Positions 26,505-33,916 of a stretch of 33,959 nucleotides of DNA are shown one piece after another (position 1 is the stretch's first letter; the number at the start of each line of letters is the position of its first letter). This stretch comes from Clostridia bacterium (GTDB lineage: Bacteria > Bacillota > Clostridia > Oscillospirales > CAG-272): the NCBI GenBank assembly GCA_017455945.1, contig JAFTLM010000039.1, forward strand, positions 1-33,959, written 5' to 3'. The position numbers were made by a program, and so were the translations under genes. The notes below the pieces were generated by a model, which was not told the origin of the DNA, did no database searches, and worked only from the letters and a program-made list of their open reading frames with translations.

Positions 26505-27716
26505 ATGAAAAAGGTAAAACTTGGTATTATCGGTATGGGTAATATGGGTTCCACCCATATGAAGAACGTTCTCGCAGGCAAGTGCCCCGAGATCGATATC
26601 GCGGCTGTTTGTGATATTGACCCCGCGAGAATTGAGGCTGCAAAGGGTTTCTATAAGGACGCTGTTGAAAAGAACCCCGAAGCAAATATTCCCGAGGTTG
26701 CATATTTTGACGATGCAATCAAGATGATGGAGTCTGGAGTTGTTGATTCCGTTATCGTTGCAATCCCTCACTATGATCACCCCAAGTCCGTTATAGATGC
26801 TCTTAACCACGGTCTCCACGTTATCAGCGATAAGCCCGCAGGCGTTTATACACTTCAGGTAAAGGACATGATGGCAGAGGCTGAGAAGCATCCCGACCTC
26901 GTGTTCGGTATGATGTTCAACCAGAGAACAAACCACGTTTTCCGCAAGATGAAAGAGATCATCGCAAGCGGTGAGCTTGGTGAAATAAGAAGAACAAGCT
27001 GGATCATTACTAACTGGTACAGACCCCAGTACTACTATGATTCGGGTGCTTGGAGAGCAACCTGGAGCGGAGAAGGCGGCGGCGTTCTTCTTAACCAGTG
27101 TCCCCATAACCTTGACCTTTGGCAGTGGATCTGCGGTATGCCCGCAAAGATCGACGCTAAGCTTAAGTTCTGTAAGTGGCACGATATCGAGGTTGAGGAC
27201 GATGTAACAGCATACGCTGAATACGCAAACGGAGCAACGGGTACCTTCATCACAACCACCGGTGACGCTCCCGGTACAAACCGTTTCGAAATCGACTGCG
27301 ACGGCGGTAAGCTTGTTTGCGAAGACGCAAAGACACTTAAGATGTGGAAGAACGAAGTGTTCGAGTCTGAGTTCACAAAGACAACAACTTCCGCATTTGG
27401 AGCACCCAAGTGCCAGGTTATCGACGTTGAGACAGACGGTGAGAATCCTCAGCACGTAGGAGTATTCAACAAGTTCGCAGCAGCAGTTCTTCGCGGCGAG
27501 CCCCTTGTTGCTGACGGACGTGAGGGTATCAACGGACTTTCTATCTCCAACGCTATGCACCTTTCCGCATGGCAGGGCAGAGAAGTCTCCCTTCCTCTTT
27601 CCGATGCTGATGAAAAGGCATTCTACGATGAGCTTATGGCTCGCGTAAAGACCTCCAGACGTAAGGAAAACGTAGTTTCCTCCGTGGCTGATACTTCTTC
27701 CAGCTATAATAACTGA
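26505..27716 (+). CDS. Gfo/Idh/MocA-family NAD(P)-dependent dehydrogenase
   Basis: A 403-aa oxidoreductase of the glucose-fructose oxidoreductase/inositol dehydrogenase family. The N-terminal Rossmann motif GIIGMGNMGSTH is at residues 7-18; DKPAG (~109-113) takes the place of the usual EKP, with the catalytic-region lysine kept. GGGVLLNQCPHNLDLW (~190-205) supplies the conserved Asn/Gln, His and Asp of the active site. Such enzymes oxidise a ring hydroxyl of sugars, inositols or glycosides, often at C3. It ends the four-gene operon, 28 bp after the second barrel protein, with an AAAGGA ribosome binding site. The last ~20 residues are Ser/Thr-rich and look disordered. Confidence 0.92.
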   Translation: MKKVKLGIIGMGNMGSTHMKNVLAGKCPEIDIAAVCDIDPARIEAAKGFYKDAVEKNPEANIPEVAYFDDAIKMMESGVVDSVIVAIPHYDHPKSVIDALNHGLHVISDKPAGVYTLQVKDMMAEAEKHPDLVFGMMFNQRTNHVFRKMKEIIASGELGEIRRTSWIITNWYRPQYYYDSGAWRATWSGEGGGVLLNQCPHNLDLWQWICGMPAKIDAKLKFCKWHDIEVEDDVTAYAEYANGATGTFITTTGDAPGTNRFEIDCDGGKLVCEDAKTLKMWKNEVFESEFTKTTTSAFGAPKCQVIDVETDGENPQHVGVFNKFAAAVLRGEPLVADGREGINGLSISNAMHLSAWQGREVSLPLSDADEKAFYDELMARVKTSRRKENVVSSVADTSSSYNN

Positions 27717-27728
27717 TAGTGTTAAATA

Positions 27729-27755
27729 AAAAGGGCTGATTTTATCAGCCCTTTT
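27729..27755. terminator. Bidirectional terminator after catabolic operon
   Basis: A perfect 12-bp stem (27729-27740 with 27744-27755, AAAAGGGCTGAT) with a TTT loop. Its A/T flanks provide a U-tract in either direction. It lies between convergent genes. Confidence 0.88.
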
Positions 27756-27756
27756 G

Positions 27757-28551
27757 CTATTTTTCTATATACCCGAGTCCCTCGTAAAAAATTCTTCCGT
27801 TTTCTGCGGCGGATTTTATTTTTACCGCCAGCGACGTGGTTGGTGTGCAATCTTCGAGTTGCTTACGTTTTATCCCCCACTTAAAAATATATCCCAACAG
27901 AGCGTCCGACGGGTCTTGCCGTGCGATTTTGAACAGATTTGCAAATTTTAAACTGTTGCTGTCTGGCACCAGAAACTCATCTAAAGATGTGTCAAGCAGC
28001 CATGAATGACAGGTGAAGAGGGAATAGTTGTATTCGGGAAAATACCGTTCAAAAAATCTTCTTGCGTTGTCTAAGGATTTTATACATTCTTCGGTGGAAA
28101 GCGGCTCGCCTTCGGGAATGTGCACCTCAATTATGTTATCGCCTTTCTGTAGTCCCTTTTCGGGTATGGAAAATTCTGATTTCGCTATGCAAAATTGCAG
28201 CCGTCCCAATTTGAAAAGCTTCATTTCAAGATGACGCTTTAGCCACTCAAGCTCGCCAAGATACAGTTCTCCCTTTATATCGCTCCAGGTTTTGGTCCAG
28301 GTTACAATATCTTTAAGTGTGTCAAGCAATATATTTTCGGGAAGGTTTTTGCTTTTGTATTTTTCTTTGAGGACATCGCAAAAATAAAGAAAATTTATAA
28401 GATTCTTTTTTCCGTTTTGCTCTTTTGTGTTATAACTTTCAACCGTTGCACCATCGTTTATCTTAATTTCATCAAGTGCACGGTCAAATTCTTTGTCCAT
28501 GCTTTGAGGAAAACCGAGCTTTGAATACCATTTTCTGATCGTGTTTTTCAT
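27757..28551 (-). CDS. Acyltransferase-like protein with GNAT_C-type domain
   Basis: A 264-aa cytoplasmic protein. The C-terminal half (HIPEGEPLSTEECIKSL, then FFERYFPEYNYSLFTCHSWL and ending in a DALLGYIFKWG stretch) matches what I remember of the GNAT-like C-terminal acyltransferase domain (DUF5596/GNAT_C) that follows an N-acyltransferase N-terminal domain in Clostridia and Paenibacillus. The N-terminal ~100 residues are helical and Lys-rich. AAAGGAG precedes the ATG. The gene is divergent from the AraC regulator and convergent with the catabolic operon. Acceptor and acyl donor are unknown; the family call rests on remembered motifs only. Confidence 0.72.
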   Translation of the reverse strand: MKNTIRKWYSKLGFPQSMDKEFDRALDEIKINDGATVESYNTKEQNGKKNLINFLYFCDVLKEKYKSKNLPENILLDTLKDIVTWTKTWSDIKGELYLGELEWLKRHLEMKLFKLGRLQFCIAKSEFSIPEKGLQKGDNIIEVHIPEGEPLSTEECIKSLDNARRFFERYFPEYNYSLFTCHSWLLDTSLDEFLVPDSNSLKFANLFKIARQDPSDALLGYIFKWGIKRKQLEDCTPTTSLAVKIKSAAENGRIFYEGLGYIEK

Positions 28552-28602
28552 TGCAATGCTCCTTTGCGGTAATATTTTGTTATATGTTGAAAACTTTTGT
28601 TA

Positions 28603-28631
28603 TTGACATAATGTAATTGATGTGATAAAAT
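28603..28631 (+). promoter_or_regulatory. Strong promoter of the AraC regulator
   Basis: TTGACA (28603-28608), a 17-bp spacer, and an extended -10 TGATAAAAT (28623-28631), about 31 bp before the ATG, which has its own GGAGG. This suggests good basal expression of the regulator. Confidence 0.8.
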
Positions 28632-28661
28632 CAATAAAAACACTATCAACGCGGAGGTTTT

Positions 28662-29513
28662 ATGGGCTGTCTGAATATTAAACAATCTGTTTCCGATGTT
28701 AGTCCAAAATTTCACATAGAAAAAATGGACAGCATTCACGGAACGGAAACGTATTTTTACCGTGACCATTTTCGTGTTTATTACGTGACACGAGGTTATA
28801 TTACCGTATCCTCCGACAGAGGTGAAAGTATGCGTCTCGGTTGCGGTGATATTTGCATTTTGCCGCCCGACGTAAAACACACCATACGTGCTAATACTTC
28901 AAGTGCAGAGCTTTACGTGTTTACTTTTTCAATAGACTTTGTCGAGCATATCTTGCAGCATCAGGCGGGAAGCGGCGGAATGCTTTCTTCACTGTTTAAC
29001 AGTGGTATGCCTACGGTTATCGCGCCTGTGCCCGCTGAGATGCAGATTCATTTGCAAAATCTCATGGAGTTTATGAGATATGAGTACGAGCAGGGAATAG
29101 GAGACTCGGAGCTTGCACTCAGAAATTGTCTCGCGACCGTTTTTTGCGTGTTTCTGGAGCTTTTGAGAGCGAAGAACGATATTCCGTCATTGCCCGATAA
29201 AAGCAGTATCGTCTATGCAATAGATTTTGTCAAATCAAATTATGAAAAAGAGATATCGGCTGAAGATATGGCAAAAATGATCTGTATGTCCAAGAAGGAG
29301 TTCCTTTTGCGATTCAAGGCGTTTTCGGGGCGTTCTTTCCACGATTTTCTCAATAAAACACGCGTTGAAAAGGCAATAGAAATATATAGGATAAACAAAG
29401 GGAAAATCAGCTTCTCGGAGCTTTCGTGGCTTTGCGGATACGAAAATTATGTTACTTTTTATCGGAATTTCATCAAATATACGGGGATTTCTCCCTCGGA
29501 ATTTGATAACTAA
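28662..29513 (+). CDS. AraC-family transcriptional regulator
   Basis: A 283-aa protein with a cupin-like N-terminal sensing domain (FYRDHFRVYYVTRGYITV, then GDICILPPDVKHTIRA) of the type that binds small sugars. The C-terminal ~100 residues hold the paired helix-turn-helix AraC domain (EISAEDMAKMICMSKKEFLLR, in which SKKEFLLRFKAFSG is the first recognition region, and WLCGYENYVTFYRNFIKYTG the second). The final SPSEFDN is close to the usual P-x-x-[FY]R end. It lies between two sugar-related gene sets and may activate the operon at 23990-27716 and/or the minus-strand pair at 29532-31628 in response to the substrate. Targets are not shown. Confidence 0.92.
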   Translation: MGCLNIKQSVSDVSPKFHIEKMDSIHGTETYFYRDHFRVYYVTRGYITVSSDRGESMRLGCGDICILPPDVKHTIRANTSSAELYVFTFSIDFVEHILQHQAGSGGMLSSLFNSGMPTVIAPVPAEMQIHLQNLMEFMRYEYEQGIGDSELALRNCLATVFCVFLELLRAKNDIPSLPDKSSIVYAIDFVKSNYEKEISAEDMAKMICMSKKEFLLRFKAFSGRSFHDFLNKTRVEKAIEIYRINKGKISFSELSWLCGYENYVTFYRNFIKYTGISPSEFDN

Positions 29514-29532
29514 AGGGGCAATAAGCCCCTTT
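29512..29532. terminator. Compact hairpin overlapping two stop codons
   Basis: An 8-bp stem AAAGGGGC (29512-29519) with its complement (29525-29532) and an AATAA loop. It begins inside the AraC stop codon and touches the stop of the convergent gene, so both genes share an extremely compact terminator. Confidence 0.75.
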
Positions 29533-30722
29533 TACTTTGCAAAATTGTTTTTTCTGTATATCCAGTTGCCGTTTGTGAAGTCCGGGAAGGGAATAGCTCC
29601 GCCCGTAGCCATAGATTGCTCGCTGAGAACGCTTATCGACATCCAGGTTGCCATATCGTAAACGTCTATTGGCATATCTTCGCCGTACTCGAGTGCTCTG
29701 AAAAGGTCGTCAAACTGAAGCGAATCAATGCCTCCGTGACCCTCTTTGCCGGGGTGATAGTCAACCCACAGCGGATGCTCGTATTTTCCATAGTAAAGGT
29801 TAATGTTACCCGATACCTCATCCCACATTTTGTGTCCCTTGTTGTCAGAGTCAAGATAAACACAGTTGGTGTCTTCGCTGATAAGCCCCCTTGTGCCCTG
29901 TGCAATAAATCCGCGGGCGTAGTATCTGGGCAGACAGGTGTCAAGTGTCAGACTGACTGTCTCGCCGTTCTGGCATTTTATAAGGGTAGAAACAACGTCC
30001 GATTGCATAAATTTCATTCCGTCAAGCTCGTCTATGCCGTTTTCTTTGGCGTAGTGCGAAAGTCCGACCGACTTTGAGCCTACCGAAATAAGAGACAAAA
30101 AGCGGTTTCCGCAGTTGATGTCAAGTAGCTTCGCAATAGGTCCTATGTCGTGAGTGGGATAATTGTCGGTGTTGCGGTGAATGTATTGGTCAAGGCGGTA
30201 GTGGCGCTTGCGCCAGCCTGTGCATATTTCCTCACGCATATCGTGGCGGTATGCACCCTCGCAGTGTACCATTTCACCAAGCAATCCCATGCGTCTCATG
30301 TTGAGCGCAAGAAGCTTGATTCGGTGATAACAAGCGTTTTCCAGCATGGTTACGGGCGTGTGTGTGCGCTCGTAACAGCGGATAAGCTCCCAAAGGCTTT
30401 CGATGCTGTACGCGCCGCCGACTTCGCTTGCGGCGATGACACCGCGCTCCATTGCGTACATACATATTTCTATGTGAGGAAGCCAGGAAGTGGATATAAC
30501 CACCATATCGGGATGTGAATCGTCGATACACTTTTTGTAGTCGGTAAACGTAAGCGGACGGTGTCTGCCGTCATCTTCAATTCGCTTTGCCATCGCCTCG
30601 CATCTGTCCTCGTATACGTCGCAAACAGATACTATGTCAACATATTCTCTGCGTTTGAGGGCATTGTAAAGACCTGCGGAACGCAAGCCCAAACCGATAA
30701 TTGCTATTTTGTAGTTTTTCAT
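29532..30722 (-). CDS. Gfo/Idh/MocA-family protein, GH109-like
   Basis: A 396-aa protein with N-terminal Rossmann motif IIGLGLRSAGLY. The central part has ENACYHRIKLLALNMRRMGL, then EMVHCEGAYRHDMR, the GWRKRHY region, NYPTHDIGPIAKLLDINCG and LPRYYARG. This order resembles GH109 glycosidases, NAD-dependent enzymes that cleave alpha-N-acetylgalactosaminides (and other glycosides) by a transient oxidation-elimination route, but DIGPIA replaces the usual HGLGP-type wording and there is no Tat signal, so it is intracellular. It follows the amidohydrolase gene by 18 bp on the same strand. A plausible task is removal of a hexosamine or related sugar inside the cell. Alternatively it is a plain dehydrogenase of the same superfamily. 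Confidence 0.85.
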   Translation of the reverse strand: MKNYKIAIIGLGLRSAGLYNALKRREYVDIVSVCDVYEDRCEAMAKRIEDDGRHRPLTFTDYKKCIDDSHPDMVVISTSWLPHIEICMYAMERGVIAASEVGGAYSIESLWELIRCYERTHTPVTMLENACYHRIKLLALNMRRMGLLGEMVHCEGAYRHDMREEICTGWRKRHYRLDQYIHRNTDNYPTHDIGPIAKLLDINCGNRFLSLISVGSKSVGLSHYAKENGIDELDGMKFMQSDVVSTLIKCQNGETVSLTLDTCLPRYYARGFIAQGTRGLISEDTNCVYLDSDNKGHKMWDEVSGNINLYYGKYEHPLWVDYHPGKEGHGGIDSLQFDDLFRALEYGEDMPIDVYDMATWMSISVLSEQSMATGGAIPFPDFTNGNWIYRKNNFAK

Positions 30723-30740
30723 TTTTTATCTGCCTTTCTG

Positions 30741-31628
30741 TTATTTTTCAAGTGCCGGTATCCATAGTGTCTGACTGTCGGGAAGCGGAATGAAGCGAGT
30801 TATTTCCTCATTGCTCCTTCCCAAAAATCTCATAAAGTTTTTGTAGAAGATTTTCTCGCGCATCTTTTGAGGAATATCAAATTTATCAAAAAGTGCCGTG
30901 TCAATGGCAAGCCATTTTTTAGTCCACTCCGCACGGTAATTGTCGGTGCGGCAGTCAGTACCGTACATTATGTTGTTGGGAACGTCGTAGCCGACGGTAA
31001 ATAGTTTTCTGAACAACTCCTCTCGGTATATCTCGGGAGTTCCGGGAGTAAGGTCCACAAACATCTCAACGCTTTTTCCCGTTGTCAGTGCGTTTAAAAA
31101 CTTTCCGTATACGGCTATACATTCGTCTATCCAGGGCCAGGAACAGTGCGCCAGGGAAAAGCGAAGCCCATTAAGCTCTAAAAGCGCCTCCCAGTTTGCA
31201 GGGCGGTTGTACGCCGATGAGGGGGCACCGTCCCATAAAATTCCCGAATGGAACATTACAGGCTTGTCCAGTGCCGATATTTTTTCAAGCAAGTCCATAC
31301 ATTTGTTCTCGCCAACGTAAAAATTGTTGCATATTATCTTGAAGGCGGCTACCCCGGTGCCTGCGGCAGTGCTTATTTTGTCGAGTATACCTTCTTCGTC
31401 GGGGTGAATCCATAAAATAGGTATCAAGCGATCCTCGTAGCCCCTTGTCCAGTTTAATATTTCGGCAAGACGCGTTTCAAAGTCGCTCCCTGTTTCGGGC
31501 GACATTTCATAAGGCCTGTTTGAAATGACCGAACAGCCCCAAACACCCGCTTCGGAAAGCTGCGAAAGCAGACGTTCGGGGTTGGGAACGGTGTTTTTTG
31601 CGTGTACGTGCATATCGAAAATCTTCAT
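30741..31628 (-). CDS. Metal-dependent amidohydrolase, TIM-barrel family
   Basis: A 295-aa amidohydrolase-2-family protein. HxH metal ligands are His7 and His9 in DMHVHA; KPVMFHSGI gives a further His, LAHCSWPW another, and MYGTD the final Asp. The family includes decarboxylases, lactonases and deacylases of small carboxylated or cyclic compounds. It is the first gene of a minus-strand pair with the GH109-like protein and has a good promoter and AAAGGA ribosome binding site. A lactonase acting on the product of sugar oxidation would fit the neighbours, but that is inference. Confidence 0.88.
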   Translation of the reverse strand: MKIFDMHVHAKNTVPNPERLLSQLSEAGVWGCSVISNRPYEMSPETGSDFETRLAEILNWTRGYEDRLIPILWIHPDEEGILDKISTAAGTGVAAFKIICNNFYVGENKCMDLLEKISALDKPVMFHSGILWDGAPSSAYNRPANWEALLELNGLRFSLAHCSWPWIDECIAVYGKFLNALTTGKSVEMFVDLTPGTPEIYREELFRKLFTVGYDVPNNIMYGTDCRTDNYRAEWTKKWLAIDTALFDKFDIPQKMREKIFYKNFMRFLGRSNEEITRFIPLPDSQTLWIPALEK

Positions 31629-31672
31629 ATTGACATCCTTTTTATCGCTTATTTGATTTCAGAGGTGACTTT

Positions 31673-31701
31673 ATTTTACCACAGCTTTCTCAATATTTCA
31701 A
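31673..31701 (-). promoter_or_regulatory. Promoter of the amidohydrolase-Gfo/Idh pair
   Basis: On the minus strand, TTGAAA (31696-31701) and TAAAAT (31673-31678) are separated by 17 bp, about 45 bp upstream of the amidohydrolase start. Confidence 0.75.
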
Positions 31702-31745
31702 TTACATTTGTTTTGTCCACATTGCATTTTGATGATTTGAATATA

Positions 31746-31774
31746 AAAGTGCTGATTCAATGAATCAGCACTTT
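31746..31774 (-). terminator. Terminator of the S1-domain gene
   Basis: A perfect 13-bp stem (31746-31758 with 31762-31774, AAAGTGCTGATTC) with a 3-base loop, followed on the minus strand by TTTTATATT. It lies 5 bp past the S1 gene stop. Confidence 0.88.
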
Positions 31775-31778
31775 CGCG

Positions 31779-32735
31779 TCAAAAAATTGTCTCCACGTTT
31801 TTTTGCGAATTGTCGGGAGAGTATTTCCAATAGTCAATGTGTGTCGCTGTGCTTCCGTCAATAAAGTATTTTGGCGGAGCCTTTGTTACCTCACCCTTGT
31901 AGGTGTCTATAAGTACCAGCTTTATTTTCATTCTTTCGGGAATTATGCTCTTTATGTATACCGCACAAGGGTAGCCGATAAGCTCTGATAAAGTGGCGGC
32001 GTCATCTTCCGAGCGTATCTCCGCAAGTCCCGCAAGATTTGGAGTCAGCTCTATGAAAACACCGTAGCTCTCTATACTGCGTATGATTCCAGCCACGGTT
32101 TGCCCTACCTTGAATTCGTTGGCGTTTTCTTCCCAGGTTCCGAGCAGTTCGCGCTGAGTAAGGAAAACACGCCCCGATTTGGAGTCAATGCTTTTTATTG
32201 CCGCCCAAATGACCTCACCAACCGCCAAACGGTCCGATGGGTGCGATATCCTCGATACCGAGATGCAGTCGATTGAAAGCAGGGATATAAGCCCGCACCC
32301 GATGTCGGCAAAGGCACCGAAATTTTCAAGTCTCGTTATCTTGGCGCCTACTACGTCTCCGCTCTCTAACTGAGAGACGTAAGAAAAATAACAGTCTCGC
32401 TGTGCCTCCTTGCGTGACAGCCTGGCAATGCGAGTTCCGTTTTCTTCAAAAAAGCCCATAACCTTGAAACAGGTTGGCTTTCCCACTCGCGTGATTATGG
32501 CGATGTCTTTCGTGTCCTCTCCACAGGGTGAAAAGGTAGCGTCCTCGCGTTCTATAATTCCGGTGCTGCCGCAAAGATCAACGTAAAGCCGCATCTCGTT
32601 GTCGCAAAGAGCTACGGGTGCCTCCAGAATTTTTCCTTCAGCCATAGCGCGTTCAAGTCCCTGTGCGCTTGATATGTATTCTCTGTTTTCGGGAGTGGGA
32701 TAGAGCAATCCTTCGGGTTTGTACGAATTTAACAT
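31779..32735 (-). CDS. S1 RNA-binding domain protein
   Basis: A 318-aa protein with at least two S1-type OB folds: one around residues 123-195 (GDVVGAKITRLENFGAFADIG, ending VFLTQREL) and one around 207-275 (FKVGQTVAGIIRSIESYGVF, IELTPNLAGLAEI). The first ~115 residues form another beta-rich, partly degenerate module. It resembles the short S1-like proteins of Clostridia often annotated as 30S ribosomal protein S1, and is shorter than proteobacterial S1 (six repeats). Likely roles are mRNA binding or ribosome association. It is divergent from rplM-rpsI. The start is the only good ATG, with AAGGAAGGA upstream. Confidence 0.87.
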   Translation of the reverse strand: MLNSYKPEGLLYPTPENREYISSAQGLERAMAEGKILEAPVALCDNEMRLYVDLCGSTGIIEREDATFSPCGEDTKDIAIITRVGKPTCFKVMGFFEENGTRIARLSRKEAQRDCYFSYVSQLESGDVVGAKITRLENFGAFADIGCGLISLLSIDCISVSRISHPSDRLAVGEVIWAAIKSIDSKSGRVFLTQRELLGTWEENANEFKVGQTVAGIIRSIESYGVFIELTPNLAGLAEIRSEDDAATLSELIGYPCAVYIKSIIPERMKIKLVLIDTYKGEVTKAPPKYFIDGSTATHIDYWKYSPDNSQKNVETIF

Positions 32736-32772
32736 AATTGTTTAGTTCCTTCCTTGTTTTCGTCGTTGATAC

Positions 32773-32778
32773 ATTATA
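32773..32778 (-). promoter_or_regulatory. Possible -10 box of the S1-domain gene
   Basis: TATAAT on the minus strand, about 38 bp before the S1 gene start. No clear -35 is visible, so confidence is low. Confidence 0.35.
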
Positions 32779-32888
32779 TTTTTTTAGAACTCGAAATATG
32801 CTTGAATGAGAAAAAACGAGAAAATCGAAGAAAACGAGAGCTTCAATATAGCTAAATTAAATTATTTAAACTTTTTTCAAAAAAGGTA

Positions 32889-32917
32889 TTGACAATACAG
32901 TTGACTTGTGATATAAT
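32889..32917 (+). promoter_or_regulatory. Perfect-consensus promoter of rplM-rpsI
   Basis: TTGACA (32889-32894), 17-bp spacer, TATAAT (32912-32917): a full sigma-A consensus, as expected for highly expressed ribosomal protein genes. The leader is only about 35 nt, too short for a structured L13 leader. A 13-15 bp A/T palindrome (32871-32885) lies just upstream. Confidence 0.9.
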
Positions 32918-32959
32918 ACACAGGTCAAAACCAAAAGAATGTAAAAAGGAGAAAACAAA

Positions 32960-33427
32960 ATGTCTACATTTATGGCTAAAGTTGCCCAGGGCAACAACCA
33001 GAACAAGGCTGCTGACGATAAGTCTATCGTAACACGCGGCTGGTATGTAATCGACGCAGCAGGCAAACCTCTCGGTAAGGTTGCAGTAGCAGCGGCAACA
33101 ATCCTTCGCGGTAAGCACCGCCCCGAGTTCACCCCCCACGTTGACTGCGGTGAGTTCGTAATCATCATCAATGCAGCACAGGCAGTTCTTACAGGAAAGA
33201 AGCTTGAGCAGAAGTACTATCGCCGTCACTCCGGTTATATCGGCGGTCTTAAGGAAGTACAGTATAAGACACTTATGGCAACAAAGCCCGAGCTTGCAAT
33301 GGAGCTTGCAGTAAAGGGAATGCTTCCTCACAATAAGATCGGTGATAAGTCTGCAACACGTCTTAAGGTATACGCAGGTGCAGACCACGGCCACGAGGCA
33401 CAGAAGCCCGTAGCACGCGAGATATAA
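32960..33427 (+). CDS. rplM: 50S ribosomal protein L13
   Basis: A 155-aa large-subunit protein that binds 23S rRNA early in assembly. Recognisable are WYVIDAAGKPLGKVA, LRGKHRPEFTPHVDCGEFV, the KYYRRHSGYIGG motif and GMLPHNKIGDKSATRLKVYAG. It is about ten residues longer than usual because of a Gln/Asn/Asp-rich N-terminal segment (around residues 8-22, VAQGNNQNKAADD) before the conserved WYVIDA. AAGGAG precedes the ATG. It is co-transcribed with rpsI, 20 bp downstream. Confidence 0.97.
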   Translation: MSTFMAKVAQGNNQNKAADDKSIVTRGWYVIDAAGKPLGKVAVAAATILRGKHRPEFTPHVDCGEFVIIINAAQAVLTGKKLEQKYYRRHSGYIGGLKEVQYKTLMATKPELAMELAVKGMLPHNKIGDKSATRLKVYAGADHGHEAQKPVAREI

Positions 33428-33447
33428 GGAAAGGAAGGTAAAGTAAT

Positions 33448-33849
33448 ATGTATACAAGTGCAAAGCCTTATTTCTACGGTACAGGTAGAAGAAAGAAATC
33501 CGTTGCCCGTGTTCGCATCGTTCCCGGAACAGGCGTAATCACCATCAACGGAAGAGATATAGACGATTACTTCGGACTTGAGACACTCAAGCTCATCGTA
33601 AACCAGCCCTTCGGCGTAACAGGCACAGAGGGTAAGTTTGATATCATCGCTACAGTAGTAGGCGGCGGTATCTCCGGTCAGGCAGGCGCAATCCGCCACG
33701 GTCTTGCAAGAGCTCTTGTTTGCTCTGATGAAACACTCAGACCCGCTCTTAAGGCAGCAGGCTTCCTCCGCCGCGACCCCAGAATGAAGGAAAGAAAGAA
33801 GTACGGACTCAAGGGCGCTCGTCGTGCTCCTCAGTTCAGCAAGAGATAA
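33448..33849 (+). CDS. rpsI: 30S ribosomal protein S9
   Basis: A 133-aa small-subunit protein whose C-terminal tail reaches the P-site tRNA. Family hallmarks are YFYGTGRRKKSVARVRI, NQPFGVTGTEGKFDI, GGGISGQAGAIRHGLARAL and the basic tail ending RRAPQFSKR, in which the terminal Lys-Arg that touches tRNA is kept. GGAAGG precedes the ATG. The rplM-rpsI order is conserved across bacteria. Confidence 0.98.
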   Translation: MYTSAKPYFYGTGRRKKSVARVRIVPGTGVITINGRDIDDYFGLETLKLIVNQPFGVTGTEGKFDIIATVVGGGISGQAGAIRHGLARALVCSDETLRPALKAAGFLRRDPRMKERKKYGLKGARRAPQFSKR

Positions 33850-33885
33850 CTTCTTATTTCTGCGGAAATTCAATTCAAAAAATTA

Positions 33886-33916
33886 CAGCACCCACTTTTG
33901 GTGGGTGCTGTTTTTT
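33886..33916 (+). terminator. Intrinsic terminator after rpsI
   Basis: A 10-bp stem CAGCACCCAC (33886-33895) with its complement (33901-33910), a 5-base loop, and a run of six T (33911-33916). It is a textbook Rho-independent terminator. From here to the window end nothing else is recognised. Confidence 0.93.

Noticed and set aside
26496..27560. 354-codon minus-strand open frame opposite the Gfo/Idh gene
   Set aside because: Same codon-bias artefact; similar Cys/Leu/Val-rich antisense frames lie opposite the neighbouring operon genes.
32918..32959. Structured ribosomal protein L13 leader
   Set aside because: The distance from the promoter to the ATG leaves only about 35 nt, with no stable hairpin visible.
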